A DNA stretch of 64,000 bases, taken from contig CAKPOO010000002.1 of the NCBI GenBank assembly GCA_934169925.1, positions 124,001 to 188,000 on the forward strand. The letters run 5' to 3'. The notes under the pieces were generated by a model that worked only from the letters and a program-made list of their open reading frames with translations, was not told the DNA's origin and did no database searches. Source of the DNA: an uncultured Clostridia bacterium. Lineage in GTDB: Bacteria > Bacillota > Clostridia > TANB77 > CAG-465. The position numbers were made by a program, and so were the translations under genes. Position 1 is the stretch's first letter. Each line of letters opens with the position of its first letter. Below, one piece after another: positions 33,601 through 43,344 of the stretch.

Positions 33601-36600
33601 ATGAAAATTTTAATTGGTAAGGCAAATACTGGTAAAAGTAAGTATATATATGAAAAGTTAAAAGAAGATTTAAATAACAATAAAAAATCAATATTATTTG
33701 TTCCATCACAAACAAAGCAAATTGCAGAAATTGAATTTATTAATTATTTAAAAAAAGATGGATTAATAGGTGTAAATATAACTACAATCTCTGATTATGT
33801 CAGAGATTTTTTAAAAAGCATTAAAATAGATTTTGAAAAAAATTATATTACAGCAATAGATAGAAGACTTATTATTTTAAGAATAATAGAAGAAAATAAA
33901 GATAAATTTGTATTTTTTAAAAATGTTTGTAAAAAACAAGGCTTTGTTGATGTAGCAACAGTTTATTTAGATTTAATAAGAAAAAATGAGCTAAAATTAA
34001 ATGAAATAACTCTAAAAGATAAGGTATTAGAATGTAAATTAAAAGAATTGTTTATGCTTTATGATAGTTATGAAAAGATAATATCAGAAAAGTTTATAGA
34101 TAGCATAAAAGAAGAGGAGATAATAGAAAATTATCTTGAAAAATTTTCTAAGTATATGGCAGATTCAAATATATACTTTGATAATTATAATAATTTTACA
34201 AATGCTGAATTTTCATTTATAGAAGCATGCTTAAAATTAAAAAAACAACTAATATTTTCAATTGATAGCAATATTGATAATATCAATGAAATATATGTTG
34301 ATGAAAAAAGTATATTTGAGGTTTCAAATCAGACTATTTCAAAGTTATTAAATATTGCAAATAGAAGAAATGATTATGTAGATGTTGAATTCTTTGAAAA
34401 TGATTTTTTTGATACAAAACCTGATATAAAACATTTATATGATAATATTTTTCAAGATGAAAGAAAAGTAGTAAATGATGTATTAAAAAAAGCCAAAAAA
34501 AGTGCTATACATTTAAATGTATATAAAAATCCTTATGATGAAATTTTTAATATTGCAAAAATTATAAATAACAAAATAAGAAATGAAGGAAAAAAATACT
34601 CTGATTTTTGTATTTGTACAAATGATAGTAAAGAGTATGAAGATATAATAAAAACAACATTTTTTAAATATAATATACCTTACTTTTTTGATGTTCCAAA
34701 AAGTTTGGATACCTCAAAATTTATAAAATACATTTCAATATATTTTGATATATTGTGTTATAACTTAACAATTGAAAATGCAATAAATATATTAAAATAT
34801 GAACTTGATGAAATTGATTATTTAGATATTTGTTATTTTGAAAACTACGTATATGAGTATAATATAAAAAAATACGCTTTAAATAATGAGTTTTACTTAA
34901 ATGCAACAAATTCAAACTCTAATTTTTATGATCTTGATAAACTAAATGAAATAAGAAAAAAAATTATAAATATTTTTTCTGACAAGATAAATGAAGTAAA
35001 AAGTTTAAAAGGTATTAAAGAAATTATTGAATTTATATATAAAAATGTTATAACTTCTGAAAAAATAAATAAATACTTTGATAAAAATTATAAAATAAAT
35101 AATGTATTTGACAGCTTTACAATAGATGAAGAAAAATTAGTAATGTCAAAGCTTTCTACTATTTTTGATTCAATATATAAAATTTATGAAGATAAAAATA
35201 TTGATTTCGAAGATTTTAATAAGATTTTTAAAATGTGCATATCAAATACTACTATAAAAGCAGTGCCAAGTTACCTTGATCAAGTTTTAGTTGTAGATAT
35301 AAACAGCTCAAAAATTTTAAATAAGGATTTTATTTATATAATTGGGTGTCTAGAAAATAAACTTCCCAAAAAATATGATGAAGATATTTTATTTAGTGAT
35401 AAAAATTTAGAAACTTTAAAACAAAAAAATATAGATATAAAAACAAGTAGTAATTCAAAGGAAAATATGGAAAAATTTAATATATATACTTTAATTTCAA
35501 ATTGTAAAGAGGATTTGTATTTTAGTTTTCCAAGTCTTAGTAAAAAATATGAAAATAATTTAAAATCAGATTTAATTACAAAAATAGAAGAAAACTATAA
35601 TTTAACTTTAGTTGGTAATATTTTTAATGAAGAAAATGAAAAAGAGGTATATAATTTAGAAGATTTATTAAAAAGCTTAAGTAAAATTAATGAAAACTTA
35701 GATACTTCATTTGAAAATTTAAATAAAGAAGAAATAGAAGAGATTCTAACTAGTATAGATATTTTAAAGGAAAATCCATTATATAAATCTTTATTAAATT
35801 ATTTTAGGAAATCTGGTAAATTAGATGATTCTACTATAAAAGACGTATATTTTGAAAAATTTAATACTACTGTATATAAATTAGAAGAATTTAGTAAATG
35901 TCCTTTTGCATATTATTTAAGATACGTTTTAAATATTGATGATAGAAAAATATATACTATTTCATCAATGGATACTGGTAGCTTAATGCATGAAGTATTA
36001 GAAAAATTTTCATATTATTTATTTGAAAATAATATTTCTTGGAAAGATGTAATAGATGATAATGAAAAAATTAATGAAAAGTATGAACAAAAAATAGATG
36101 ATATTGTTTCTAATTTGTTAAAAAATGAGTTTAAAAATCAAAAAGAAAGTATTAAGTTTAATGTTTATGTTATAAAAATAAAAAACACTATAAAAAACGT
36201 AATAAAAGTTATTTCAAAAAGTTTTATTCAAAGTAAGTTTGAACCTTATGGATATGAAATAGAATTTAAGGAAAATGGAAAATATTTGCCAATTGATATA
36301 GAACTTGATGATGGCGTTATTATGAAAATAGTTGGAAAAATTGATAGAATTGACACTGTTAAAGTTAATGATTTTATTTATACTAGAATTATTGATTACA
36401 AATCAAGTTCTAAAGATTTAAAACTTGAAGATATAAAAGAAGGAATTTCTTTGCAGCTTATAACATATCTTACAGCTTTTTTACAAAATAAAAATAATAC
36501 TGAAAGTGTTAAATATTTGCCTGCAGGTATGCTGTATTTTAATTTGTCTAATAATGTTGTAAATTTAGCAAATTTTGAAGATAATGATACGTTAAAAGAA

Positions 36601-36903
36601 GAAGTTATAAAAAAGCTCAGAATGAAAGGTATCATTTTAAAAGATGTTGAAATTTTAAAAATGATGGACTGTAATTGTGATAAAAAAGAAGGTAGACTCA
36701 TAGACTTTTCAGCATCTAGACTAAATAGTAGTAAAAAAGCTTTAGAACAAGAAGAATTTAATAAATTGTGTAATGATGTAAAAATCATATTAAAAAATAT
36801 AGGAAATAAAATGTATTCGGGAGATATTTCAATAAAAAAAGATAAAAAACATTGTTCATATTGTAAATATTCAAATATTTGTAGAAAAGAGAGTAATTGT
36901 TAA
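33601..36903 (+). CDS. addB: ATP-dependent helicase/nuclease subunit B (AddB)
   Basis: Subunit of the AddAB helicase-nuclease that resects double-strand breaks. At 1100 residues it has the N-terminal Walker A 'GKANTGKSKYIYEKL', a long helicase-like region without strong later motifs as in AddB, and a C-terminal RecB-type nuclease: 'FSKCPFAYYLRYVLNI', 'DTGSLMHEVLEKFSYYL', 'GKIDRID' and 'TRIIDYKSSSKDL'. Cysteines for the AddB [4Fe-4S] pin are Cys in 'SKCPF' and the terminal cluster 'HCSYCKYSNIC'. addA usually follows directly; here the next gene is unrelated. The terminator stem overlaps the last codons. Confidence 0.9.
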   Translation: MKILIGKANTGKSKYIYEKLKEDLNNNKKSILFVPSQTKQIAEIEFINYLKKDGLIGVNITTISDYVRDFLKSIKIDFEKNYITAIDRRLIILRIIEENKDKFVFFKNVCKKQGFVDVATVYLDLIRKNELKLNEITLKDKVLECKLKELFMLYDSYEKIISEKFIDSIKEEEIIENYLEKFSKYMADSNIYFDNYNNFTNAEFSFIEACLKLKKQLIFSIDSNIDNINEIYVDEKSIFEVSNQTISKLLNIANRRNDYVDVEFFENDFFDTKPDIKHLYDNIFQDERKVVNDVLKKAKKSAIHLNVYKNPYDEIFNIAKIINNKIRNEGKKYSDFCICTNDSKEYEDIIKTTFFKYNIPYFFDVPKSLDTSKFIKYISIYFDILCYNLTIENAINILKYELDEIDYLDICYFENYVYEYNIKKYALNNEFYLNATNSNSNFYDLDKLNEIRKKIINIFSDKINEVKSLKGIKEIIEFIYKNVITSEKINKYFDKNYKINNVFDSFTIDEEKLVMSKLSTIFDSIYKIYEDKNIDFEDFNKIFKMCISNTTIKAVPSYLDQVLVVDINSSKILNKDFIYIIGCLENKLPKKYDEDILFSDKNLETLKQKNIDIKTSSNSKENMEKFNIYTLISNCKEDLYFSFPSLSKKYENNLKSDLITKIEENYNLTLVGNIFNEENEKEVYNLEDLLKSLSKINENLDTSFENLNKEEIEEILTSIDILKENPLYKSLLNYFRKSGKLDDSTIKDVYFEKFNTTVYKLEEFSKCPFAYYLRYVLNIDDRKIYTISSMDTGSLMHEVLEKFSYYLFENNISWKDVIDDNEKINEKYEQKIDDIVSNLLKNEFKNQKESIKFNVYVIKIKNTIKNVIKVISKSFIQSKFEPYGYEIEFKENGKYLPIDIELDDGVIMKIVGKIDRIDTVKVNDFIYTRIIDYKSSSKDLKLEDIKEGISLQLITYLTAFLQNKNNTESVKYLPAGMLYFNLSNNVVNLANFEDNDTLKEEVIKKLRMKGIILKDVEILKMMDCNCDKKEGRLIDFSASRLNSSKKALEQEEFNKLCNDVKIILKNIGNKMYSGDISIKKDKKHCSYCKYSNICRKESNC

Positions 36904-36918
36904 AATTACTCTCTTTTT
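36886..36918 (+). terminator. Intrinsic terminator at the end of addB
   Basis: Perfect 13-bp stem (36886-36898 with 36904-36916); left arm encodes the last residues of AddB. Confidence 0.82.
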
Positions 36919-36989
36919 AGCTAAATTTCAAGCTTTATTATACAAAAGTTTCGTTAATGTAATAATTTTGTAAAAATAAGTCATATACC

Positions 36990-37017
36990 TTGATTTTTTT
37001 TGAAAAAAAGATATAAT
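36990..37017 (+). promoter_or_regulatory. Promoter for 37099-38421
   Basis: TTGATT (36990-36995), 16-base spacer, TATAAT (37012-37017). The leader of about 75 bases ends in AGAGAGGGG before the ATG. Confidence 0.65.
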
Positions 37018-37098
37018 AATAGTGTATAAGTATGGGTATATTTATATAAACATTAAATTGTTTTAACATAGATCAATTTTATGTAGAGAGGGGAATAT

Positions 37099-38421
37099 AT
37101 GGCAGATATCGTAGTAAGTTCCAAGAAAAAAGTTAATATTTTTGACCGTGTTATACAAAGTGTCGTTATCATGGTTAATATGAATAAAATGAATAGAGCT
37201 ATTGATGAGCACTTAAATGTTGTTAATAGAGCAGAAACTGATGATAAGAGAATTTATGAAGAAAATATATTAAGAGAAATCGTTTTTGTAAAATATCAAT
37301 ATAATATAATGCAAAGACAAATGTATGAATTAAAAATTCCATATTCTGATGAAATAGTAGATAAAATTAATTCTACAGAAAAAACTGATAGATTAGAGCT
37401 TCAAAGAGAATTTTTGGAAATGGAATATGACAGAGTTACTAGATCAAAATTTAAATCAAGAGAAGAAGTAAAATATGATTTACTTGTTATTTCTTCAGCT
37501 ATTGATGCTGTAAAACAAAGTATAAAAGATGAAGGAAAAGCAAGAAGATATAATAGTGTTATAAAAGCAGCAGAGGAAATAGATACAGCAGTTCAAACTG
37601 AAGTATATGAAGAAAATATGTATAAAGAATTCTTTGATGCTGTTGATGAATATGTAGGTTATATAAATGATAATTATGATATTTCAAAATTACCTTCTGA
37701 TGAAAGAGAATTAATTGAATTTGTCATAGAAACTATGATAAAAGGTGTAGAATCAGACATAGATAAACATTTATATGAATATAAACTTGTTATTAATATT
37801 TGTAAAAACTCATATAGATACTTTAAAATTATTGATAAAATATTTGAAAAGTTACAAAAAATATATGATGAGAGCTTAGAAAGTGGAATCATTGAATTAG
37901 ATGATTATGTAAAAATGTTTAAAGATATCTATGATGAAAAAATAAAAACTATGGTTAATGATGTTCATAGAACTTTAAAAACTGAAGATGAATATTTTGA
38001 ATATTCTAAGCTTTTAGCAGCTGAAGATGATGAAAATAAAGAAAAGTTAGATGACTTTATTTTAAGTAGAGCTCTTGAAACTGCTACTGTTGAAAAAGTA
38101 AAAGATATTATAAATAAAAAACTATTATCCAAAAAGATTGTAGAAGAAGTAAAAGAACCTGAAATTGTAACTATAAATGAAGATATTGTTGAAGATATTG
38201 TATTAGATAAAGTAAAAAATGAAGAAGAAAATAAAGAAGAAAATAAAGAAAACGAGAGTAAAGTAAGACTTGGAATTACAAAAACTATAAGAAAAGTAGG
38301 TAGACCAAGAAAAGTAAAAACTGAGGAAGAAGAAACTAAAACTTCTAAAACTAAAAAAGCAAAGACTGTTAAAGCAGTTAAAACTACAACAAGAAAAACA
38401 AAAAAAGTTGTATCAGAATAA
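37099..38421 (+). CDS. Helical protein with AT-hook-like basic tail
   Basis: A 440-residue protein I do not recognise. Residues 1-335 are predicted nearly all helical and charged ('HLNVVNRAETDDKRIYEEN', 'LQREFLEMEYDRVTRSKFK'), suggesting a rod or bundle. An acidic Glu/Asn stretch follows, then a basic tail of about 50 residues with 'VGRPRKVKTEEE', which matches the GRP core of an AT-hook that binds the minor groove of AT-rich DNA, and Lys/Thr repeats ('TKKAKTVKAVKTTTRKTKK') like histone-H1-type tails. Inference: chromosome-associated, non-sequence-specific DNA-binding protein. Own promoter; terminator-like stem follows. Upstream of spoIIE but a separate unit. Confidence 0.78.
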   Translation: MADIVVSSKKKVNIFDRVIQSVVIMVNMNKMNRAIDEHLNVVNRAETDDKRIYEENILREIVFVKYQYNIMQRQMYELKIPYSDEIVDKINSTEKTDRLELQREFLEMEYDRVTRSKFKSREEVKYDLLVISSAIDAVKQSIKDEGKARRYNSVIKAAEEIDTAVQTEVYEENMYKEFFDAVDEYVGYINDNYDISKLPSDERELIEFVIETMIKGVESDIDKHLYEYKLVINICKNSYRYFKIIDKIFEKLQKIYDESLESGIIELDDYVKMFKDIYDEKIKTMVNDVHRTLKTEDEYFEYSKLLAAEDDENKEKLDDFILSRALETATVEKVKDIINKKLLSKKIVEEVKEPEIVTINEDIVEDIVLDKVKNEEENKEENKENESKVRLGITKTIRKVGRPRKVKTEEEETKTSKTKKAKTVKAVKTTTRKTKKVVSE

Positions 38422-38426
38422 ATTAT

Positions 38427-38462
38427 AAATATACATCAGGGTTTTCCTTGATGTATATTTAA
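38427..38462 (+). terminator. Probable intrinsic terminator
   Basis: 14-bp stem (38427-38440 with 38446-38459/60); the T tail is short, so efficiency is uncertain. Confidence 0.6.
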
Positions 38463-38559
38463 TATATGGAAAAATTGTATTCATATTAAAATATGACAAA
38501 TTTTTAATAATTCATGTAGTATTATATATAGCAATAGACAAATAAATGAGGTGGATATT

Positions 38560-40908
38560 ATGACTTACAATAGATACATAGATACAATTGAAAATAAAGT
38601 ATCTAGTATTTTAAAAAAAATTGATTTTAAAATTTCGTTTAAAATAATTTTCTTTATTTTAATTTCGTTTTTATTACCAGCAAAAAGTTTTCTTGGCAGC
38701 TTTTTTCCATTTGCTTATGTTTTACTTGCTGTAGGTTCAGTATATGATGTGCCACTTATAGCATTAATAATACCAAATATATTAAGTGGAATTGTATTTA
38801 ATGTTGAAGGCTTTAATATAATAAATTTAATTGCATTCTTTTTTGTATTTAGTTTAATAACAGCATTTATTAATATTGAGGGAATAAGTAAAAAAAATTC
38901 TGTTTTTGTGAAATTTTTAATCTCTATGGTTGCAGTAAATGGAGTTATTAATTTCTTTAATGGAACATTAATTAGTGAACTTTTTTATTCATTAACTGAC
39001 ATATTAATAGCATCTATTTTTTATTATATTTTTATATATGGTTCAAATGTTGCAATTAATTTTAAAAAAGGCTTTATTTTTTCAAAAGAAGAAGAAGTTT
39101 CTTTTGTTGTTTTACTTGCAGTAATAATAAGCTTCTTTTCAAAAATAGATATAGGAAAATATAATCTTGCAAACATAATAGTCACTGCTTTAATTTTAAT
39201 TTATTCATGGAAAAATGACTCTATAACATCAGTGTGTGCAGGTTTTATGACAGGACTTATATATTTATTTTTATGTGATACTAATATTTCATTTCCAATT
39301 AGTCTTGCAGTAACAGGTCTTATTTCATCTGTTTTTTCAAGATTTGGAAAGATTCCTGTTTTACTTGGTTTTATAATTGGAAATATATATATATCATATT
39401 TTGTAAATGATTTTTCAGACTTTAATTTAAGACTTGCAGAGATAGTGTTTTCATCTGTAGTATTGTTATTTATGCCAAAATATGTTGAGGGTAAAGTAGA
39501 AAAATTATTTAATAAAAATAAGACAATTGATAAACCTTATGAAAATGTACTTGATTCTGCAGATAAGATTGAGGAAAAAGTAGATGTAGTAACAAAAATA
39601 TTTGATGAGTTATCAAATCAAAATATTGTTGTTTCTAAAGATGAAATGGAAGAAACAAGGCAAGTAATAAAAAAATATATTAATGATTATATTGAAAATA
39701 ATTGTATATCATGTTTAAGAAGAAAAGCTTGTTTAGATGAAGAAAGACTTAATTTAACAGTTGATTATATAGCAGGTAAACTTGAAAAAAATGAAAATAT
39801 AAATGCTGATATGCTATATTTTGGATGTAATACAAATAAAGAGAAAATAATTAATAATATAAAAGAAATTTATGACGGAATTAAAATAACAAGAATATTA
39901 AAACGTAAAGAAAATGATGCTTCACAAAAAGTTAATATGCAATATAAAGAAGTATCAAATATATTATCAAAAATTGTTAAAGAGAATAAAAAAGAAAATA
40001 AAAAAATTGATATCATTCAAGAAAAAATAAGAGCAGAACTTAAATTTTATGGTTATGTAATTTATGAAGATGAATATGTAAAAGATGGGGATGATATTGA
40101 GTATCTATTTGTTACAGATATTTTAAATAATATTGAAAAGCAGAAAAAACAAATATTATCAATTATTTCAAATGTATTTGCAAAACCAATGTCTGTTAAG
40201 TTAATTTTAAATAGTAGTAAGACAGAAAGATCAAAGATAAAAGTTGTTTCTGTTCCAAAATTTAAAGTAAGAAATGGAATTGCTAGTGCTACTAAAACAG
40301 GTGAAATTGTATCGGGAGATTCATATGTAACAGTAGAATTACAAGATTTAAGAATTCTAAGTGCTATTAGTGATGGTGCAGGTTCTGGAATTGAAGCTTC
40401 TAAAAGTTCAGAAAATGTAATTTTAAATTTACAAAGATTGCTTGAAAGTGGCTTTTCAAAAGAAAGTGCAATAGAGATTATAAATAGTATTTTAAAATTA
40501 AAAACAAATAATGAAATGTTTACAACCCTTGATACAATGTTTATAAATCAAAAAAATGGTGAAGCAGAGTTTATAAAAATTGCTTCTGCACCAACATATA
40601 TTTTAAGTAAAGGAAAAATTACGACAATTCAAAACAATAATATTCCACTTGGACTTGTTAGTGTAACAGATTATATTCCAATACAAAAGAAATTAGATGA
40701 TAAAGATATAATAATTCAAATTAGTGATGGAGTTATAAAAGAAAATGATGATAAAAATGAAAATATTTTAACAAGATATTTAAAACAATTGGATACATCA
40801 AAAACATCACAAAATATTGCAGATGAAATTTTAAAACTTGCAATAAAAGATATATCAAATATACCCGATGATATAACTGTAATTGTTACTAAACTTCAAA
40901 AAAATTAA
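38560..40908 (+). CDS. spoIIE: Stage II sporulation protein E (PP2C phosphatase)
   Basis: Membrane serine phosphatase that dephosphorylates SpoIIAA and so activates sigma-F in the forespore. The ATG at 38560 has GAGGTGG upstream; residue count 782. The first third holds around ten membrane helices ('LLPAKSFLGSFFPFAYVLL', 'LVVLLAVIISFFSK'-like), then a regulatory linker with Cys-rich 'NNCISCLRRKACLDEERL', and a C-terminal PP2C domain with metal-binding 'VSGDSYV', 'AISDGAGSG' and 'IIIQISDGVIKEN'. The architecture is that of SpoIIE. Direct evidence for an endospore-former. Confidence 0.94.
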   Translation: MTYNRYIDTIENKVSSILKKIDFKISFKIIFFILISFLLPAKSFLGSFFPFAYVLLAVGSVYDVPLIALIIPNILSGIVFNVEGFNIINLIAFFFVFSLITAFINIEGISKKNSVFVKFLISMVAVNGVINFFNGTLISELFYSLTDILIASIFYYIFIYGSNVAINFKKGFIFSKEEEVSFVVLLAVIISFFSKIDIGKYNLANIIVTALILIYSWKNDSITSVCAGFMTGLIYLFLCDTNISFPISLAVTGLISSVFSRFGKIPVLLGFIIGNIYISYFVNDFSDFNLRLAEIVFSSVVLLFMPKYVEGKVEKLFNKNKTIDKPYENVLDSADKIEEKVDVVTKIFDELSNQNIVVSKDEMEETRQVIKKYINDYIENNCISCLRRKACLDEERLNLTVDYIAGKLEKNENINADMLYFGCNTNKEKIINNIKEIYDGIKITRILKRKENDASQKVNMQYKEVSNILSKIVKENKKENKKIDIIQEKIRAELKFYGYVIYEDEYVKDGDDIEYLFVTDILNNIEKQKKQILSIISNVFAKPMSVKLILNSSKTERSKIKVVSVPKFKVRNGIASATKTGEIVSGDSYVTVELQDLRILSAISDGAGSGIEASKSSENVILNLQRLLESGFSKESAIEIINSILKLKTNNEMFTTLDTMFINQKNGEAEFIKIASAPTYILSKGKITTIQNNNIPLGLVSVTDYIPIQKKLDDKDIIIQISDGVIKENDDKNENILTRYLKQLDTSKTSQNIADEILKLAIKDISNIPDDITVIVTKLQKN

Positions 40909-40936
40909 TTCTAATTTTAGATTTTTTAAAATTTTG

Positions 40937-40965
40937 TTGAAAACATTTTTTAGATATTGTATAAT
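40937..40965 (+). promoter_or_regulatory. Promoter for 41062-42084, overlapping the spoIIE terminator
   Basis: TTGAAA (40937-40942), 17-base spacer, TATAAT (40960-40965); the last two bases of the -10 box are part of the terminator left arm. Confidence 0.75.
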
Positions 40966-41002
40966 GTTAATGTAGTTAGTGTAAATTACATTAACATTTT
41001 TT
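40964..41002 (+). terminator. Intrinsic terminator after spoIIE
   Basis: Perfect 11-bp stem (40964-40974 with 40987-40997) followed by T6. Confidence 0.78.
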
Positions 41003-41061
41003 ATTCAAGCTTGCTTGATATTACGTTATTTTTTAAAATTAAAATATAAGGAGAGATAAAA

Positions 41062-42084
41062 ATGGTAAATGATAAAGAAGTAAAAACTGCTGTATCACCT
41101 TTTGCTGTTAGGGAAAATGAAATTAAAGTTTTTGACGGTAAGGATGGATTTGCATCAATAAATCAAGTAGTTTTCAAAATGGATATGGGATATATCAATG
41201 AATCTCATATTAAAGCTTTAGAAATTGTAAATGAGTTTGGATTTGTAACTTCAAGACAAGTTACACAAATTCTTGATTTAAGAGGAAAATTAAATGATAT
41301 AGAAGAAGATAAAAAACAAACTAGAGTTTCAAAATGGTTGGAAGATTTAACAAAATCAAAAGTAATTTCTAGATATTATTTCCAAAGTGAATCAGGAAAA
41401 AGTTCATATAGAGCATATGCAATGGATAAAATTGCTACATATATTTTAAAGCAAAGAAACATTGCTACAACTTGGCAACCAACAGATAATACAAAACCTG
41501 CTTATGCAGTAAAAAGAAAACTTGCTGGAAATCAAGTATTAATTGCATATATGCAAAAAGTAGCTGCATTTTCTTCATCTAATCCAAATTTATTATTATA
41601 TTCAAAAAAATATAATGTTAAATTCAAACCAACTGGAGGACTTGTTACACTTAAGGAAAATACTGATGAAGTAAATTTTGTATTTGAAATTGTTAGAAGA
41701 AATGAAGATTGGCAAAATATGTTTGCTGAAAAAATGCAACTATATAGTGATTTTTATGAAAATTTTGCAAGAAATGATGCAGGATTTTATGATAAACCAC
41801 AACTTGTATTGGTTGGTGAAGACGTACAACATTTTGCTGATATGTTTAGAATAATTAAGAAAGTAAATTGTGTAATACCAGATTCAGAATTATTCTTTAC
41901 AACTGAGCTTAGACATTTAGAACCAGATTTAATGGAATCAATAAGTGTTTTTGAATTAGAACCTGAAAGTAAAAAGTACAAACTTGTAACTAAAAACTTA
42001 GATATATTAAAACCTGGTAAAAACGATAATAAAAAGGATTTAAATGTTGATATGAAATTTAATCCTAATATGATTGTTGAATAG
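41062..42084 (+). CDS. Winged-helix protein related to Replic_Relax/mobilisation proteins
   Basis: A 340-residue protein. Residues about 45-135 look like a winged helix: 'IKALEIVNEFGFVTSRQVTQ', then 'TRVSKWLEDLTKSKVISRYY' and 'YAMDKIATYIL'. The C-terminal half has a mixed alpha/beta pattern with 'VNFVFEIVRRNEDWQNMF' followed by 'KMQLYSDFYENF', reminiscent of the nuclease-like domain of the Replic_Relax family found on plasmids and integrative elements, where 'lEvDrGte...K..rY' is usual; the Asp-Arg pair is not preserved here. No mobile-element genes are adjacent, so it may be a domesticated chromosomal relative. ATG with AAGGAGAG upstream. Function unknown. Confidence 0.72.
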   Translation: MVNDKEVKTAVSPFAVRENEIKVFDGKDGFASINQVVFKMDMGYINESHIKALEIVNEFGFVTSRQVTQILDLRGKLNDIEEDKKQTRVSKWLEDLTKSKVISRYYFQSESGKSSYRAYAMDKIATYILKQRNIATTWQPTDNTKPAYAVKRKLAGNQVLIAYMQKVAAFSSSNPNLLLYSKKYNVKFKPTGGLVTLKENTDEVNFVFEIVRRNEDWQNMFAEKMQLYSDFYENFARNDAGFYDKPQLVLVGEDVQHFADMFRIIKKVNCVIPDSELFFTTELRHLEPDLMESISVFELEPESKKYKLVTKNLDILKPGKNDNKKDLNVDMKFNPNMIVE

Positions 42085-42094
42085 TTTATTATAT

Positions 42095-42128
42095 AAATAG
42101 GTATAACTTTTGTTATATCTATTTTTTT
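42095..42128 (+). terminator. Intrinsic terminator before gapA
   Basis: 13-bp stem with one mismatch (42095-42107 with 42112-42124) and a T run. Confidence 0.75.
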
Positions 42129-42178
42129 GTTATATTAAATCTTTTTTTGTAGAATTTACAAATATTGTTATTTTATAC

Positions 42179-42207
42179 TTGAATTTTGATTTTGTTTGAG
42201 ATACAAT
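42179..42207 (+). promoter_or_regulatory. Promoter for gapA
   Basis: TTGAAT (42179-42184), 17-base spacer, TACAAT (42202-42207); strong AGAGGAGG binding site before the ATG. Confidence 0.78.
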
Positions 42208-42232
42208 CATTTTTGTAAGAGGAGGAATTATT

Positions 42233-43267
42233 ATGGCAGTAAAAGTTGCAATAAATGGTTTTGGACGTATAGGACGTCTTGCATTTAGACAAATGTTTGG
42301 AGCTGAAGGCTATGAAGTCGTTGCAATTAACGATTTAACAAGTCCTAAAATGTTAGCTCAATTATTAAAATATGATTCAGCACAAGGTAGATATGAAAAA
42401 GCAGATAGTGTTGTAGCAGGAGAAGATAGCATAACAGTAGATGGAAAAACAATAAAAATATATGCAGAAGCTGATGCTTCAAAATTACCTTGGGGAGATT
42501 TAGGAGTAGATGTTGTACTTGAATGTACAGGATTTTATACTTCAAAAGAAAAATCAGAAGCTCACATTAAAGCTGGAGCAAAAAAAGTTGTTATATCAGC
42601 ACCAGCAGGTTCTGATTTACCAACAATAGTTTTTGGTGTAAATGAAAATACATTAACTAAAGATGATAATGTAATTTCTGCAGCATCTTGCACAACTAAC
42701 TGTTTAGCACCAATGGCTAAAACATTAAATGAATTTGCACCAATAAAATCAGGTATAATGACAACTGTACACGCATATACAGGAGATCAAATGTTACTTG
42801 ATGGACCACACAGAAAAGGTGATTTAAGAAGAGCAAGAGCAGCTGCTGTAAATATAGTACCAAATTCAACTGGTGCTGCAAAAGCTATAGGTCTTGTTAT
42901 ACCAGAATTAAATGGTAAATTAATTGGTTCTGCACAAAGAGTTCCAGTTCCAACTGGTTCAACTACAATTTTAGTTGCAGTTGTTGAAGGTAAAGATATC
43001 ACTGTTGAAAAAATAAATGAAGCGATGAAAAAAGCTTCAAGTGAATCATTTGGATATACAGAAGAATTACTTGTTTCTTCTGATGTTATCGGAATGAGAT
43101 ATGGTTCTTTATTTGATGCAACACAAACAATGGTAACAAAAATTGATGATAATACTTATCAAGTACAAGTTGTTGCTTGGTATGATAATGAAAATTCATA
43201 TACAAGTCAAATGGTTAGAACTATCAAATATTTAGCAGAACTTGATATTGAAAATTTAGATGATTAA
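42233..43267 (+). CDS. gapA: Glyceraldehyde-3-phosphate dehydrogenase
   Basis: NAD-dependent glycolytic enzyme making 1,3-bisphosphoglycerate. The 344-aa protein begins 'VAINGFGRIGRLAFRQM' (nucleotide-binding fold) and has the active site 'SAASCTTNCLAP' with catalytic Cys153, plus 'VHAYTGDQMLLDGPH' and 'WYDNENSYTSQMVRT'. 'INDL' after the second strand is the usual NAD-preferring pattern. Its codons and ribosome binding site suggest high expression. It has its own terminator, so it is partly separate from pgk. Confidence 0.97.
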   Translation: MAVKVAINGFGRIGRLAFRQMFGAEGYEVVAINDLTSPKMLAQLLKYDSAQGRYEKADSVVAGEDSITVDGKTIKIYAEADASKLPWGDLGVDVVLECTGFYTSKEKSEAHIKAGAKKVVISAPAGSDLPTIVFGVNENTLTKDDNVISAASCTTNCLAPMAKTLNEFAPIKSGIMTTVHAYTGDQMLLDGPHRKGDLRRARAAAVNIVPNSTGAAKAIGLVIPELNGKLIGSAQRVPVPTGSTTILVAVVEGKDITVEKINEAMKKASSESFGYTEELLVSSDVIGMRYGSLFDATQTMVTKIDDNTYQVQVVAWYDNENSYTSQMVRTIKYLAELDIENLDD

Positions 43268-43270
43268 CTT

Positions 43271-43300
43271 TTTAGGAACACTTGCAAAGTGTTCCTTTTT
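43271..43300 (+). terminator. Intrinsic terminator after gapA
   Basis: AGGAACACTT stem pairing with AGTGTTCCT (43273-43282 with 43287-43295), then T5. Confidence 0.82.
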
Positions 43301-43344
43301 GATATAAAATATGTATGTTGATAATTTAAATAGGGGTGGAATAT

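Noticed and set aside
33200..33715. 171-codon minus frame spanning the scpB-addB junction
   Set aside because: Opposite two well-identified genes; no start signal.
40964..41002. Hairpin considered as an attenuator for 41062-42084
   Set aside because: The transcript from the promoter at 40937-40965 would start within the left arm and could not form the stem, so it serves spoIIE only.
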